DNA of 64,000 nucleotides from the NCBI GenBank assembly GCA_934047225.1, contig OW204004.1, positions 3,600,401 through 3,664,400 of the forward strand, written 5' to 3'. The stretch is from Ypsolopha sequella (Eukaryota; Arthropoda; Insecta; Lepidoptera; Ypsolophidae). Every line of letters begins with the position of its first letter. The stretch's first letter is position 1. The translations under genes and the position numbers were made by a program. Below are positions 42,339 through 54,249 of the stretch, piece by piece. The notes below the pieces were generated by a model. The model saw only the letters and a list, made by a program, of their open reading frames with translations, was not told the DNA's origin and ran no database searches.

Positions 42339-42769
42339 ATATGGTTACCATATCTCAGGATTTGTCCTGAGATTTCAGGATTTTTAGGCTCCTGACAGAA
42401 TTGCGACCGGATTTTGAAAATTTCAGGATTTTACGATTTTTTAATAAAATACAGTAAAATTTTCACATTTTGTTTTATAGGAAAGTAAAAATCAACATAA
42501 ACAAAAACATAATCTTCTTTGCATTATATCATAAATCAGCGTAAGATTTAACATCAACATATTTAAAAAAAAAATTAACTTACCCTCTTTGGATTTTGGA
42601 TTAGAAACAACTTTTATTAAGTGAATTGCACAAATAATCAATACATTCATTATTCCGTGAAAGTAACCTGTTTTATCGTACTTAATTTGCGCTGATACAA
42701 TTGCGACAAAATCTCAGAACATTTTCAGGCTTATGTGAGGACATTTCAATTGTCCATCTGGTAACCCTA
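42339..42769. mobile_element. hAT-like MITE, GGTTACCA ends
   Basis: Left ATATGGTTACCATATCTCAG and right ...CCATCTGGTAACCCTAA are imperfect inverted ends. ACTGCAG (7 bp) occurs at 42332-42338 and 42770-42776. The inside repeats TCAGGATTT several times. A lone similar end, TCTGGTAACCCTACTT, is at 37864. Confidence 0.5.
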
Positions 42770-42776
42770 ACTGCAG

Positions 42777-44806
42777 CAAACCTCGAATACAGAACAATAT
42801 TCGAAATTGGAACAGCGTTCGTTATTGTGAACCGTTAACAGTTATATTTTTTACCGTTATTTGTACCCTTTCGAATCGAAAGCGCTAAGGAGACTTATCT
42901 TTATTGGTTCCTTTTATTTTTATTTTTTAAACGACATTACTTTCTGTTTATTTTAAATCACAATAAAGGTGAAATTTCTGTTCTCGTTTCGTTGCTTTGA
43001 CCACCTTAATTTTAAGGTTTTCTTTATCTCTGTCACAAAGTCATTTTAGGTTATAATATTTTCTGTGTAGGTAACCAAATTAATTTAGGTTATCTTAACC
43101 CTCTTAATTCTCACTATCGCTAAAACAAAAGTTTGTTGTAGTTGACTTTAGTGCAGTGCATGTTGTGCGAATTATGTTATGGTTTGTAATCTCGAACACT
43201 ATACTGTGTAAACTTTCTCATATACTGTGAATTTGTGTTAAATAATAAAAACAATAGATCGCAGTCTAAATTATAAATGACCAAAAATCGTTTAAAAAAA
43301 TTACGTCAAAGTAGATTTAATCATTAAAAAAAATTAAAGTAATAAACTAAGGAATTTGAAAAGACGTTTCTTTTTTGTTCGTTTGGGATTTTGAATAAAC
43401 GCTTGCTTATGTTTATTCAACTTGTTTATAAACAAATTCAATTAATTGTAAATTAGTGTGTGACCCTATAATATGAGGACTAAAATGTTGGCCATTGTTG
43501 TCGTCTTCACTAATCATAATCAAATTAATGTGTCAATTGAAACTCAACTACATTACCTGTGTATTTCCACGCAGTATAGTTTTATAAGAAGTAGTCAACC
43601 TTTTTATAGTTGGGCTTTTAGTGTGGGCAAAAATCTGAACAGATCAAATATGAGGAAAATTTTTGAAAATATAACAAAAAAAAAATTTTTTTTTTTTAAC
43701 AAAAGTAACATGTTTCAAATAAATTAGTGAATGGAGCCTCCTTTTAAGCATGTTATGCCTGTATATTGATATTAATTAATTACGTAATATTGAAATTAAT
43801 TCTGTAATATTGAAATTAACTAAAATATAGTAGCTTAAAACTTTAACTTAATTCAACAAAGTACCAAAAATAAACTGCATTGGGTATGTAACCTTTTAAA
43901 CAAAATACAATTATTGACTAAATATACAAGGTGAAATAATCAATTACCTGAATTCATACTGCAGACTCGGTTAGTGTTTGGGAACAAAATTTAAATTTCA
44001 AATTTTGCTCCCATTCACACTGGACTAGTTCAAATTCAATTTTTTATTTTGATGATAAGTTATTTAATACATTAAGATTTATATACCTTGATAGATTTCG
44101 CAATAACTTCGAAAATCTACAAAAAATACAGTAAGTGTAAACTGTGAAAAATTATCAATAATACAGAGAAACAACGGTAGCAAAATACAACAAATAGCAG
44201 CAGGATTTTTCGCAAGGTTTTCATTTCAGACGCGTTGAGCACCCCTGACCTACTGTTGCGTGGTATGTCAATGTGTGCACGCATAACAATAAGTAGCTCA
44301 ATAGGACAAAATAACGGCTGAATAGATCTATGATCTATTGAAAATGTCAAATTAAATCGATCACTGAGACGGTGACAATGAGCTTTCTTCTTTTGTGTTC
44401 GTAGTTGATCTGATTATTATACAGGTAGTTAGTCGATTGTTGGAAGAATGACAAATCGAGAGAACTTTCTTTTTTATCTGTGCAATAAAACAACTGTCAC
44501 CGGTCTTCTAGGAGTGGAAGAGGTATTATTTTCTTTAAGATTTGCTTTGAGGAAGTAGACACACGCCTGGGCAGATTATATTTCTGTTAAAACTAAGAAG
44601 GTCACTTCACTCCGCGCCGCTTCGCTCGTTTCCCCAAACCCATCACGCTCCTCCTCGCTTCGATTCGCTTCGCTCGTAGTATTTTGACTTTTAGTGAAAG
44701 ATTTTCGATTTCATACTCTACGATCTGCCCAATTCTACGGTCTGCCCACGACATATTCACATTTTTGTAGTTTCAATTTCTTGTTGGTAACCTAACAGAC
44801 TGATTT
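42777..44806. other. AT-rich region, no gene recognised
   Basis: Contains an A/T homopolymer pair at 43677-43699 and a GC-richer patch at 44610-44680 with repeated CTTCGCTC units. AGATCTGCCC-type motifs (44573, 44724, 44742) bracket that patch, suggesting a small inserted repeat. No splice-bounded exon supported. Confidence 0.35.
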
Positions 44807-45003
44807 ATATATAAGGTGAATTTGTGAACATCGTCCAAATTCATACTTGAGCCTTGGTAAGTGTTCAGCATCATTAACCAATAACGATTTTTGTAAAATT
44901 CATAAAATGAAATTTCACAAAAATTGTTATCGATTAATGATGCTGATCACTTACTTAGCCTCCAGTATGAATTTGGACGATGATCAAAAAGTCACCTTGT
45001 ATA
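44807..45003. mobile_element. Fold-back MITE, family TATACAAGGTGAC, short form
   Basis: Same outer arms as 1392-1662, but the loop is almost gone: the CATAAAATGAAATTTCAC arm turns directly into AAAAATTGTTATCGATTAAT. 197 bp. Confidence 0.75.
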
Positions 45004-45587
45004 ATTAGGTATACAATTGTTCATACGGTAATTACGGTTACCGGTACGGTGACTCAATTAAGAAGCCATTAAACTCATCAGTAATTCAGTTTTATTTTGT
45101 ATTTTAACAAAAGTACAAAGAAAACAAAGTAATTTTACTAAAAATATCTCAAAACACGCTTTCGAAATCCTTCGAAAAACTGCGTTTATTTTTTGCAAGA
45201 TTCTTTATCTCGTTATCTCTTAGTAAATATTGCATAACACGTCCGCATCCCTGTTTGGCATGCATCACGTACTATCGTGCATTACCTTGCACTTGTGGCC
45301 GCGGGGCTTCGGTCAACGGCCCGTGCTGACTACTCACATAACAAACTGGATAAGTTAGTCTGAACTATCGGTATAAGGTTCTGTAGGCTGGAAATGTGTA
45401 TGGAAATAATGCTACCTCGAATCTTGTTGCAAACATAGACGTAAAAATAATAAATAATTTTCAAAAAATATCCCTTGTCCTAAAAACCTAAATAAAAATG
45501 ATATTTCTCTGTTTTATTTTTATATTACCTACTAACTATTTATTAGGAGATGATATGTATGATAAACTGTTTGGAGTTACCGTAATT
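45004..45587. other. Spacer, no gene seen
   Basis: No exon or repeat boundary recognised. Confidence 0.3.
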
Positions 45588-45589
45588 TT

Positions 45590-46210
45590 CTTAATAAATA
45601 TTGATATATATAGTTGTTTTTTTGTAAATTATACACATTAATTAATATGGGCAAGATATATTTCGAGTCCTGTTGGACTCGGCATCATTTATTAATCTAA
45701 TCGCATGATCTAATACTTTAACATGGTAGCAGAGCGTGTGCGATAAAGATCGAGAATAACTGAGAGCTATACAGTCAAGAGATTTTCCTTAGAAAAATCT
45801 GACGTTTTTTTGGATAGCAAAATGGAAAAGTCTATCATTGATGCTACTAAAATCCAGATTGGTCTACTAACAGAGGAAAACTGGACAACCTGGAAATATA
45901 AGATGAAAATTGCATTAAGGGGCTTAGGATTAATAGATGTTGTTGAAGGAAAGTTGAAAAAACCTGAACCTGAAGGATCGACATCAAAAGCTGAGAATGC
46001 AATTGAGGAATATGAAAAGCGACTTGACAGATACCAAGTGGTTAAGAGCACAGCCTTGTTAATAATAACAACAAACCTGTCAAATAATAATCTTCAAAAG
46101 GTCATGAGATGATGCCGAGTCCAAAAGGACTCGAAATATATCTTGCCCATATTAATTAATGTGTATAATTTACAAAAAAACAACTATATATATCAATATT
46201 TATAAAGAAA
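45590..46210. mobile_element. Palindromic element built from Copia LTR and gag
   Basis: The left arm (45595-45689) and right arm (46110-46203) are inverse copies: ATGGGCAAGATATATTTCGA, GTCCTGTTGGACTCGGCATC and complement. After the left arm come 34 more LTR-like bases ending ACA, a primer-site-like TGGTAGCAGAGCG (45724-45736), a leader and a Copia-type gag start cut off after codon 97. The right arm follows directly. So one LTR portion sits at each end in opposite orientation, unlike the direct repeats of a normal LTR element. A diverged LTR fragment of the same family is at 55016-55140. Confidence 0.7.
45822..46112 (+). pseudogene. Copia-type gag N-terminal fragment
   Basis: From ATG 45822: MEKSIIDATKIQIGLLTEEN, WTTWKYKMKIALRGLGLIDV, VEGKLKKPE, then YEKRLDRYQVVKSTALLIIT and NLSNNNLQKVMR to a TGA supplied by the inverted arm. 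The LTEENWxxWKxxMxxxL pattern is the start of Copia gag (DUF4219/UBN2 type). It is intact as far as it goes, 96 residues, but lacks the rest of gag and all of pol. Confidence 0.8.
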
Positions 46211-46282
46211 AGCCGAATGGTAACATTATATTTTATTACGTAATTTTCTTAAGTTACATAAGTAAATATAAATATATCGTCG

Positions 46283-46380
46283 CGACATGAATCCCCGAGG
46301 GGGTGTCAAAGGTGTTCCGAGTGTGAACTGTGAAATGAAAGTCACAGTCCACACTCGATACACCCGCGTTTCACGTTTTA
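46283..46380 (-). mobile_element. SINE 3' body fragment
   Basis: Plus-strand GACATGAATCCCCGAGGGGG and CACTCGATACACCCGCGTTT are the complement of the common SINE body end. Confidence 0.7.
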
Positions 46381-46836
46381 ATAATCAATTTAATTCCAGA
46401 CCAGGTCCATAATATTAAAATTAACACATACATACATATAAAAACTACTCTTTTGCTATCATATTAGAGAGGGTTTCCTTACCCCCGATTTTTATCTAAG
46501 AATTTCATGAAAACGTTCTCAGCCGGATTGTGAAAAACCTGCCTTTTTTTAATTAGTCGAAACAGAACACTTAAATTTAAAATTCACTCAGTAGTTATTC
46601 AACAAAATCTTATTATTATTACCTATGTATTGTGTATGCTGTCGTCGCAAAGTTTCCATTGGTATCGGTAAATAAGAATTAAAAAAAAATAATAATTACA
46701 TTTTTTTTAATTTTTGTTATATTTCGATTAATTAGAAAAAAACGGGTTTTTCACACTCTGGTTGCGAAACCGCTCTTAAGACGACTAGCACTGAAATTGG
46801 CGGAAAAATCGTAAAATGCACTAAAATTCGTGTTTT

Positions 46837-47073
46837 AAGAGCTTATTCAGTCAATGGTGTAAAACAACTTTTACTATGGAGCCAACCCTGGAATCTCAAA
46901 AAAAAAAATCTGCCCTTCCATACATTTCAACCGAGCGGCAATGCATTTTTCTATGAAAAGGTTAAAATTTTTTTTCAAGATACAGGGTTTGTTCCATAGT
47001 AAAAGTTGTTCTATACCATTGACGAAATAAGCTCTTCAAATATGGTTACACCGTTCTGTAACACGTTGTATAT
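46837..47073. mobile_element. Fold-back MITE, AAGAGCTTATTCAG family, copy 1
   Basis: GAGCTTATTCAGTCAATGG...CAACTTTTACTATGGAGCCA and complement. The right end (TGTAACACGTTGTATA) is complete and the left outermost 35 bp are missing relative to 48101-48370. Confidence 0.7.
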
Positions 47074-48100
47074 ATTTTTCTACTACTCAAAGCTCTTAAG
47101 TAGTGCCAACATTACAATTATTTGAAAATTAATAGATAAAAATAATAAATTTATGAAAAGCGAAAAATATATATTTTTTAATTTTTTTAAACATAGGCGT
47201 GAAGCGTACTATAGCTATAAAATGATTAATTCCTATGTAAGAACGCTGGAGATGGTACCTTAGATTAAGGATCAAGGTATGTGTATGCAGAGTTTCAATT
47301 TCAGACTTATTCGACATTGAAAAATGTCAAATTTCACATTTTCACAAGGATAGTCGCATTATAGAGATTTTCTCAAATTCAAAACTAGGGTTGGCCTCTT
47401 TAACAAGGATTCCTAACATCCTTTCTGCTCCCACACTACCATTGTATGCAAATATCTATCTTCGGAGAAATAACTGCTTTACAGAACCCACGAACCACGG
47501 TCTTCATCCTTTAAATTGACATAAGCTATCGATTTTGGCTCTTATACGCTTGTGATAAGAATACCATTGTTTATAATGACTATAAAAATTGCGTACAAGT
47601 CTCTCGCTGACTTGTGAACATTGTTGTTTTGTGATCGATGATTTGATTTTAATATGCCGTATCATATTTAACAGTCCGTCATTTAGGGTAAGTCATCTCA
47701 TGAAACGCGCTTCGATTAAATAAATCGAAGGAAACTCGTTTAAGACGAGGCCTTCCTTAGGCGCACAGCGGCTTTGCAATTATAAGCCGTAGTCTAACTT
47801 TCATAAAGTTGAAAATCGCGTGCGGCAAAATGCACGCGAAGCGATTCAGAACGAGTCTAATTTTAAGATTAAAATCGACTAAAATTACAATATTGCATTT
47901 AAGTCATTTTTGAACTTAAATTGGTTAGTAAACAAGATTTTCGTATTAATAGTAAAATATGACACATAAAAATCAAATTAATTAAACGTAAAACCAAAAA
48001 AACAATAGAGACTATTTTCAAAAATATAATCTATTGAGCGAAAGTTTTCCAGTTAGGTAACGCTACTTACAACGTAAAGATAAAGGTTTGAAAAAACATA
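47074..48100. other. Spacer, no gene seen
   Basis: The 47690-47860 stretch has short inverted CGATTTATTTAATCG-type motifs and is slightly GC-richer. No exon supported. Confidence 0.3.
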
Positions 48101-48370
48101 TATACAACGTGTAACAGAAAGGTGTAACCATATTTGAAGAGCTCATTCAGTCAATGGTATAGAGCAACTTTTACTATGGAGTCAATCCTGAAATCTCAAA
48201 AAAAAAAACTGCCCTTCCATACATTTCAGCTGAGCGGCATTGCATTTTTCAATGAAAAAGTTATTTTTTTTATCGAGATACAGTGTTTGTTCCATAGTAA
48301 AAGTTGTTCTATACCATTGACTGAATAAGCTCTTCAAATATGGTTACACCTTTCTGTTACACGTTGTATA
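48101..48370. mobile_element. Fold-back MITE, AAGAGCTTATTCAG family, complete
   Basis: Starts TATACAACGTGTAACAGAAA and ends with its complement, with arms of about 110 bp to TTTACTATGGAGTCAATCC and its partner. Bounded by TA. Confidence 0.8.
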
Positions 48371-48736
48371 AGTTTCATATTGATTGCGTCTGTGGTAGAT
48401 TCAGTAACATCGTTCAAAAACTGTTGAAAAAGGAAGGCCTTCTCTTAAAACTTGAAAATATTAACATAACCCCTTATTAGGGTTCGTTCCTACGGTTTTA
48501 GGGTTATTTTTGTAATAACAATAAAATCAAAAATAAAATAGCTGCCCCTGCGTTGGTGATGTGCCACAGCGAACAGATTTTGTTTTTCATTTCACTTCAT
48601 CAAAGAAACCATGTTATGTACCTGTTAGTGTAAAGTCGAAAACCAGTATTTGAGATTTTATTACATAGGTGACCTGAGACTGACCCCTCATTTTGCATCA
48701 AATAGAATACTTAACTCTATTACGTTTCATTATTGT
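48371..48736. other. Spacer, no gene seen
   Basis: Nothing recognised. Confidence 0.3.
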
Positions 48737-49156
48737 TTAAGGTGATATGTAAAAGTTTTGCGTCCCTGTTACTCCATATGCGAAAAAACCCTCAGTGCGA
48801 GAGGGACGGATTCGTGGAAACGTAGCAAATCGGTTTTTTATTAATATAAAATGTACTAAAGTTGCTATCAAAATTTCGTTTAACAAGTTCCCAGATACTG
48901 TAAAAACCCATCTAACTAAATATAATCGCCATTCATATGTCATTCCAAATTGTTAAACCAGGAGATATGGTGTGGAAAAAGACCTATTTCAATAAATATT
49001 TTTATCGAGGCGAATTTCTCCAATCACGTTTCTGTTTAACAGATCCGTAGAAAAAGAATACAAAAAAAATATACTATTTTATCAAAATAATACCTTCTTT
49101 ACTGAAGTAAATATGCAAGTTCTAAAAGTGTCGTTTTTTTTTCCGTAGCGCCTTAA
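48737..49156 (+). mobile_element. TTAA-bounded MITE, copy 3 (uninterrupted)
   Basis: TTAAGGTGATATG to GCGCCTTAA, 420 bp, aligning along its whole length with 26302-26957 minus the nested MITE. Core GTCCCTGTTACTCCATATGC and GAGAGGGACGGATTCGTGG. Confidence 0.8.
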
Positions 49157-49489
49157 AATAGCACGCTCTGAGCCGTGGCGGTTACGACAACTAAAACATC
49201 ACGCACTGTCGTGCTCTCGAAAAACCGGCGTATAGATGATTTTTTTTTTTCAAAATATCATTCAAACAATTTTTTAAACAAAATCCAACTAAATCCCGAA
49301 ATGGACTTGAAAAAAAATCAAGAACTCAAAAACATAGTCAAATTGAGGGTAACAAATAATTTTATTAAAAGTAAACAAATGAATTAATTGACGCGCTCTG
49401 TTTAAGCGTAAGAAGAACATGGGTATATATTTTTTTTTTAATTTTTGGGTGTCTGGATTATTGCAACAAAATCATCCAAAGTCTATAAT
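49157..49489. other. Spacer, no gene seen
   Basis: A short plus-strand frame at 49175-49387 is low-complexity lysine/asparagine-rich and not credible as a gene. Confidence 0.3.
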
Positions 49490-49850
49490 TTTATTTTTAA
49501 TCCAAGTGCTCGTAAAGGCCCACTTTTTATGCATCAAAACCGAACAGAAAGTCGATTATTTTGCCCTAGGGCTTTATTATTATTTTTTTTTATTTCTTTG
49601 CAATGGTTAGCTAACCTGCAGCCTTTCCTGTGTACCATAGATGTTATACTTTTTTTTCCACTGTTTAACGGCTCTGGATACAATCCTTTTGAGCCAATCA
49701 TAATTTAAAGTTCACAAGATTATATTTGTTTTCATTTCCTCACACCATGCATTGAAAAACGTAGTATGATACACGGGCGTAAAACCAATAAATTACTCGG
49801 TTACGTTTTTATTCCTTTTCGCCCTTGTAGCATAAACTACTATTTCTATT
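49490..49850 (+). repeat. Interspersed repeat family C, copy 3
   Basis: Begins near AATCCAAGTGCTCGTAAAGG and ends near TTGTAGCATAAACTACTATT. The most complete forward copy, but it lacks the ACACTCGCTACGCTCG palindrome of copies 1 and 2. Confidence 0.75.
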
Positions 49851-50340
49851 TGCATCATTTTCTACCCCAAAGCAGTTACGTCAACAATGAAAAAAAGAAA
49901 ATACAATTTTGGAGCCTTTGAATTTCAGCAGTCATGAATGTAAAAGCACAAGTACCTGTTTATAGTGGACAAATGCGTCACTCAGGCCTCTTAAGAGACG
50001 TCAAAAGTCTGTGCCTAAGGAGTCCGTTGAAAACTGACTAATGTGGGTAAAATCAACATACCCTCATCATAATGGGGCAGATCCAGGCCCGGCACTCCCA
50101 AAAAGATTTGGTCTGTCGTTTATCGGTCGGGCATACGTCCATCTCTGACGCACGCATTAAGAGTGTGATAGAGATGGATATACGTTCGATATTCAACCGA
50201 ATTTTGTCACTTCGGAGTAGGCCTTGTGGTCTCTGTTTGGGGAAGGGAGGGTCTGGCAAAATCCAATAAAATATCACCAAAGTGGTTATGAAAACATACC
50301 ATTTAAAGAATTAATTTCGCTGTATACGTTTATATTTTTA
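49851..50340. other. Spacer, no gene seen
   Basis: A GC-richer patch at 50070-50260 has open frames on both strands but no start context or splice sites. Confidence 0.3.
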
Positions 50341-50412
50341 TATCTTGACACGAATCCACGAGGAAGTGTCAGACTGTGAAATTAAAGTCAGTTCACACTC
50401 GTACACCCACCT
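50341..50412 (-). mobile_element. SINE 3' body fragment beside minisatellite
   Basis: Complement of a shortened SINE end (plus strand GACACGAATCCACGAGG and CAGTTCACACTCGTACACCC). Confidence 0.55.
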
Positions 50413-50782
50413 TTCCTGAGTTGTCTTTCAGCATTCTTGGTACCCCTCTTTCATGTCATCCAACTGAAATTCTCTTTCAGCTTTCCTGGTATCCCACTTT
50501 CATGTCATCCAACTTAAATTGTCTTTCAGCTTTCTTGGTATCCCTCTTTCATGTCATCCAACTAAAATTATATTTCAGCTTTCCTGGTATCCCTCTTTCA
50601 TGTCATCCAACTGAAATTGTCTTTCAGCTTTCCTGGTATCCCTCTTTCATGTCATCCAACTTAAATTATCTTTCAGCTTTCCTGGTATGCCACTTTCATG
50701 TCATCCAACTTAAATTGTCTTTCAGCTTTCTTGGTATCCCTCTTTCATGTCATCCAACTGAAATTGTCTTTCAGCTTGTAGT
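50408..50782 (+). repeat. 49-bp minisatellite, about 7.5 units
   Basis: CATGTCATCCAAC recurs at 50452, 50501, 50550, 50599, 50648, 50697 and 50746, every 49 bp. Unit: TTTCAGCTTTCCTGGTATCC, CTCTTTCATGTCATCCAACT, GAAATTGTC. As 49 is not a multiple of three, successive units are read in rotating frames, yet a plus-strand frame stays open from 50376 to 50840. All three frames of the unit are stop-free. Confidence 0.9.
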
Positions 50783-51257
50783 ATCTATTTTGTGCTTCAG
50801 GCACAAATATATCGATATTTTTATTGGCATAAATATGTAGTTAAATGTACCTTCGATATTTAGATGGAGATTGTCTACATTTGTCGTCAAAACTTACGAT
50901 TTTAAGATCGTTTGGAAGTGCTGTTGCCCCCCCCTATAAATCCCCGATTGACCATACTTAATGTCAAGGTTCAAGGATATCATAAAATTATAAAAGCATT
51001 AGATGGGACCTCTAGACTCTAGACTACTAGATGCCTACCCTGTTGTAGATTAGGTATAGTTTACTGACTTTTAAGGTCTCATTTCCTTTGAAAACCGTTT
51101 AACATAACTTCCTGTGTCCATCTGTCTTTGCGGCATAAACTCGTTAACAATTAATCAAGCTAAAATTTTAAATGTATATTTTCCTGCAGTACATTCCTGT
51201 CTTCGGAAGATTCCTGTATATATTTCGTAAATACTTACCTCTTCAAAATTTTCATTA
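50783..51257. other. Spacer, no gene seen
   Basis: Nothing recognised. Confidence 0.3.
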
Positions 51258-51560
51258 TTTTTAGGGTTCTGTACCCAAAGGGTAACCAACGGGACCCTAT
51301 TACTAAGACTCCGCTGTCCGTCTGTCTGTCCCTCTGTCCGTCTATCACCAGGCTGCATCTCATGAATCTTGATAGTTAAACAGTTGAAATTTTCACAGAT
51401 GATGATGATGATGATGAAGATGTATTTCTGTTGCCGCTATAACAACCAATACTAAAAAACAGAATAAAATAAATATTTAAGGGGGCTCCCATACGACAGA
51501 CATGTTTTTTTTGCCATTTTTATAGATAATGGTACGACTCGCACTTGGCCGGTTTTGTTT
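51258..51560 (-). mobile_element. CGGCCAAGTGCGAG element, short form
   Basis: Plus strand runs TTTTTAGGGTTCTGTACCC, GGGACCCTATTACTAAGACT, CCGTCTGTCTGTCC to CGACTCGCACTTGGCCGG. It is the reverse of the ends of 36391-37245. About 300 bp. Includes a GAT microsatellite (51400-51416). Confidence 0.75.
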
Positions 51561-51916
51561 TTAAATAAGAGAAGAAACGGCTCCCGAATCTCAGTTTCAA
51601 CTTTTTGGTTGCTTTAAGCTAATTGTATCTTTGTGCTGGAAAATAAATACTTACGCTTTGTAAGCGAAACAAAGTAATTTTTAAATACTTATAATATACA
51701 TACATTTGGACTTTTATATACTAAAAATATAAACGTTAATATACGTCAGCAGAACCCATGCATTCTATTCGACCTACACTTTACAGATTTTTGTTATAAT
51801 GATCTTATCACAAAACGTTGAATAAAATATCAGAAGAATAAACCAGATTTATTGAAAGAAAACACGTGTAGTATATTTATGTCTGCCATCATCCAGTAAA
51901 TATGTATTATTTACTA

Positions 51917-52200
51917 CTAGCCTTTCGCTTTCGGCTCCGCGTGTGTTAATTTAATCTTTGCCCCGTTTTCGGCTTGGGCGTTATTTTAACGACACCCCTG
52001 TTGACCAGGGTCGCTACGATGATAATAAAGAAAACTGCATACAAATCCTTTGAGTGGTTCTCGAGTTAAAATGGAACATACGTAAAGACAGACAGACAGA
52101 CAGACAAAAAATTGTAGTTTTAGCCTCAATACAACACATTTAAAATTTCGCGAAAATATTCAGTGTACAGATACGACTTTCTTATTTCTTTATTATTAGT
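51917..52200 (-). mobile_element. Helitron 3' portion
   Basis: On the minus strand the sequence ends CGAAAGCGAAAGGCTAG before T, the CTAG-T end used by Helitrons, preceded by the GGAGCCGAAAGCG-type hairpin region. Upstream has CCTTTGAGTGGTTCTCGAGT and a GACA microsatellite (plus 52088-52104) usual in these lepidopteran copies. The 5' TC end was not located. Confidence 0.6.
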
Positions 52201-52219
52201 TTAGATATGATAGGATGGA

Positions 52220-53199
52220 CTTTTCAAATGCAAATTCAAATTCAAATAGTTTATTTTGCAAAGTAGGTATATAAAATTCACGTTTCACGAGTCAAAATTT
52301 AATCTTTTAAAAAAAATACATGTAATATAATAATAAATGTATATGAACTAGATTAAAGGTTTATTTAATTTATTTAGCAATATATATACGATTAAAATGA
52401 TAGGTAAAATATATATTATACAAGGTGAAATCCAATCAACCGCCCGAACCCACACCGGAGACCCGGCCAGGGACCAGGAACAAGGTTCAATGATCACCAA
52501 CCGAGCTCCCAGCACGAATCCAGGCGGCCGACCAAATCCCATCCTATATACTACATATGTACTAATGGGTTACATATATAAATACATTTTTTTTTCACAG
52601 TAGAATGTGATTTTTTTTCATTCTCGGATGTTTCTCTGAAAATGTTGTTTCAAACAACTTGTTTGCTATATATATAATGTCACCTATATAATATCATCGG
52701 TATATATTCATAAATGATTTGTTTTACGTATAAATTTATTAACCCTTTAATTAAATGAAAACTTGTATGCAACTTTTTCTTATCAAGATGGTGTTGCTTT
52801 AAAAATCTCCTATTAAAGTGAAGCTCGCGAATTTGCATATCTTTTCATTGTAATTTTGTTTGCGTTTGTTTCCGTGTGCTAAAGAATAAAGAAAGCTTCT
52901 TATATCGATAAATATATATGTGTTACAAATGTAGCACGTTTTTCTGTACATTTTAATTTTTTTGGCTTTGTTCATATTGCACCCAAACTTCTCAGACCAC
53001 TAAAGATATCAATAAAACTAGTCCCATAAATACAAAGTTATGGAAACATAAAAGTGAAACTTATTTGTTATACCTACTTGTAGAAAACCAGTTTATAAAG
53101 ATGTTTACACGCAAAACGATGTGGTGAGGTTAAAATAAAGATCTATATTTTTGAATGTTTATATCTACTGTTGATTGTTGACACTTGGTGGAATTTGGA
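52220..53199. other. LINE tail and spacer
   Basis: AAATGCAAATTCAAATTCAA followed by TAGTTTATTTTGCAAAGTAG (52228-52266) is the minus-strand 3' end of an ATTTGA-tailed LINE. A GC-rich patch at 52440-52545 has no recognised content. The rest is AT-rich. Confidence 0.35.
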
Positions 53200-53462
53200 A
53201 TAGATTATGAACAGAAAATCACTTGTACTATCCCACAAATTTATTTAGAACTTCCTGACTGGTTTCGCCTTTATGGCATTATCAAAGGAATTATTACAAG
53301 ATATTAATTGCCCAATAAATAGTTTCCTTTCGTCAGTGCAATCAATGACACTAATAGATTTTTGTAGTGAGCGTAATGATAATGCCATAAAGGCTGAAAC
53401 CGGTCAGGAAGTTCTAAATAATTTTATGGGACAGTACAAGTGATTTTCTGTTCATAATCTAT
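53200..53462. mobile_element. Fold-back MITE, ATAGATTATGAACAG ends
   Basis: Arms of about 88 bp: TAGATTATGAACAGAAAATC...CTGACTGGTTTCGCCTTTAT and complement. Loop of about 85 bp. Non-coding. Confidence 0.8.
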
Positions 53463-53743
53463 ATTTTTGACACTTATACTAAAGTTAGGAATAAAAACAA
53501 ACAAAACAAAAACAAAATTATTTATTTCCAAACACAAGCACAAATATATATCCGTTTACAAAAGTTTCCTTAGGTAGATAGGTACTTTGTATTTTGACAT
53601 TTTGTAATACATAGTGTTCTTGTGGCCCCAGACTAAGCAAGCTTGACTCGTGGGTACCGACATAAGAGATTTCCATTTGTATTATTTTCGCACAGGTAAG
53701 GATAGGCAAGTGTTTGTCATTCAAAGTTAGCATAATATCAGTT

Positions 53744-54013
53744 ATATACAAGGTGACTTTTTGACCATCGTCCAAATTCATACTGGTGGCTTGGTAAGTG
53801 ATCTGTATCATGCATCAATAACAATTTTGATGAAATTCGTAAAATGAAATTTCGACTCCCCATAGTGATTCACTCGGGACTGGAACTGAATTTATATGGG
53901 AAGCCGAAATTTCATTTTACGAATTTTACAAAAATTGTTACTGATCCAAGATACTGATCACTTATCAAGCCTCCAGTATGAATTTGGATGATGATCAAAA
54001 AGTCACCTTGTAT
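53744..54013. mobile_element. Fold-back MITE, family TATACAAGGTGAC, copy 4
   Basis: Full-size palindrome with both ends intact (TATACAAGGTGACTTTTTGA...AAAAGTCACCTTGTATA) and a loop with CACTCGGGACTGGAAC. Confidence 0.8.
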
Positions 54014-54249
54014 AGCGTTGGTACTTAGAATTTTAATGTAAATTTTCCTTCATTTTCCTTCCTTGATTAAATACACTTAGGTAAAATTTTCAGAATGATT
54101 TAATCTAAAAGTAATATCTATCGATAGATTGCAGGATTGTTTTAATCTTATCTACGTCAATAGCATGAGTTATTTCCGTTATAAGTAGACCACAACTATG
54201 AGTGTGAACATATTTTTTTAATGCAATTTTGTTAACATGAACTACATAC

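Noticed and set aside
50376..50840. 154-residue protein over the 49-bp array
   Set aside because: The frame cycles through all three readings of a tandem repeat. This is a property of the repeat, not a gene.
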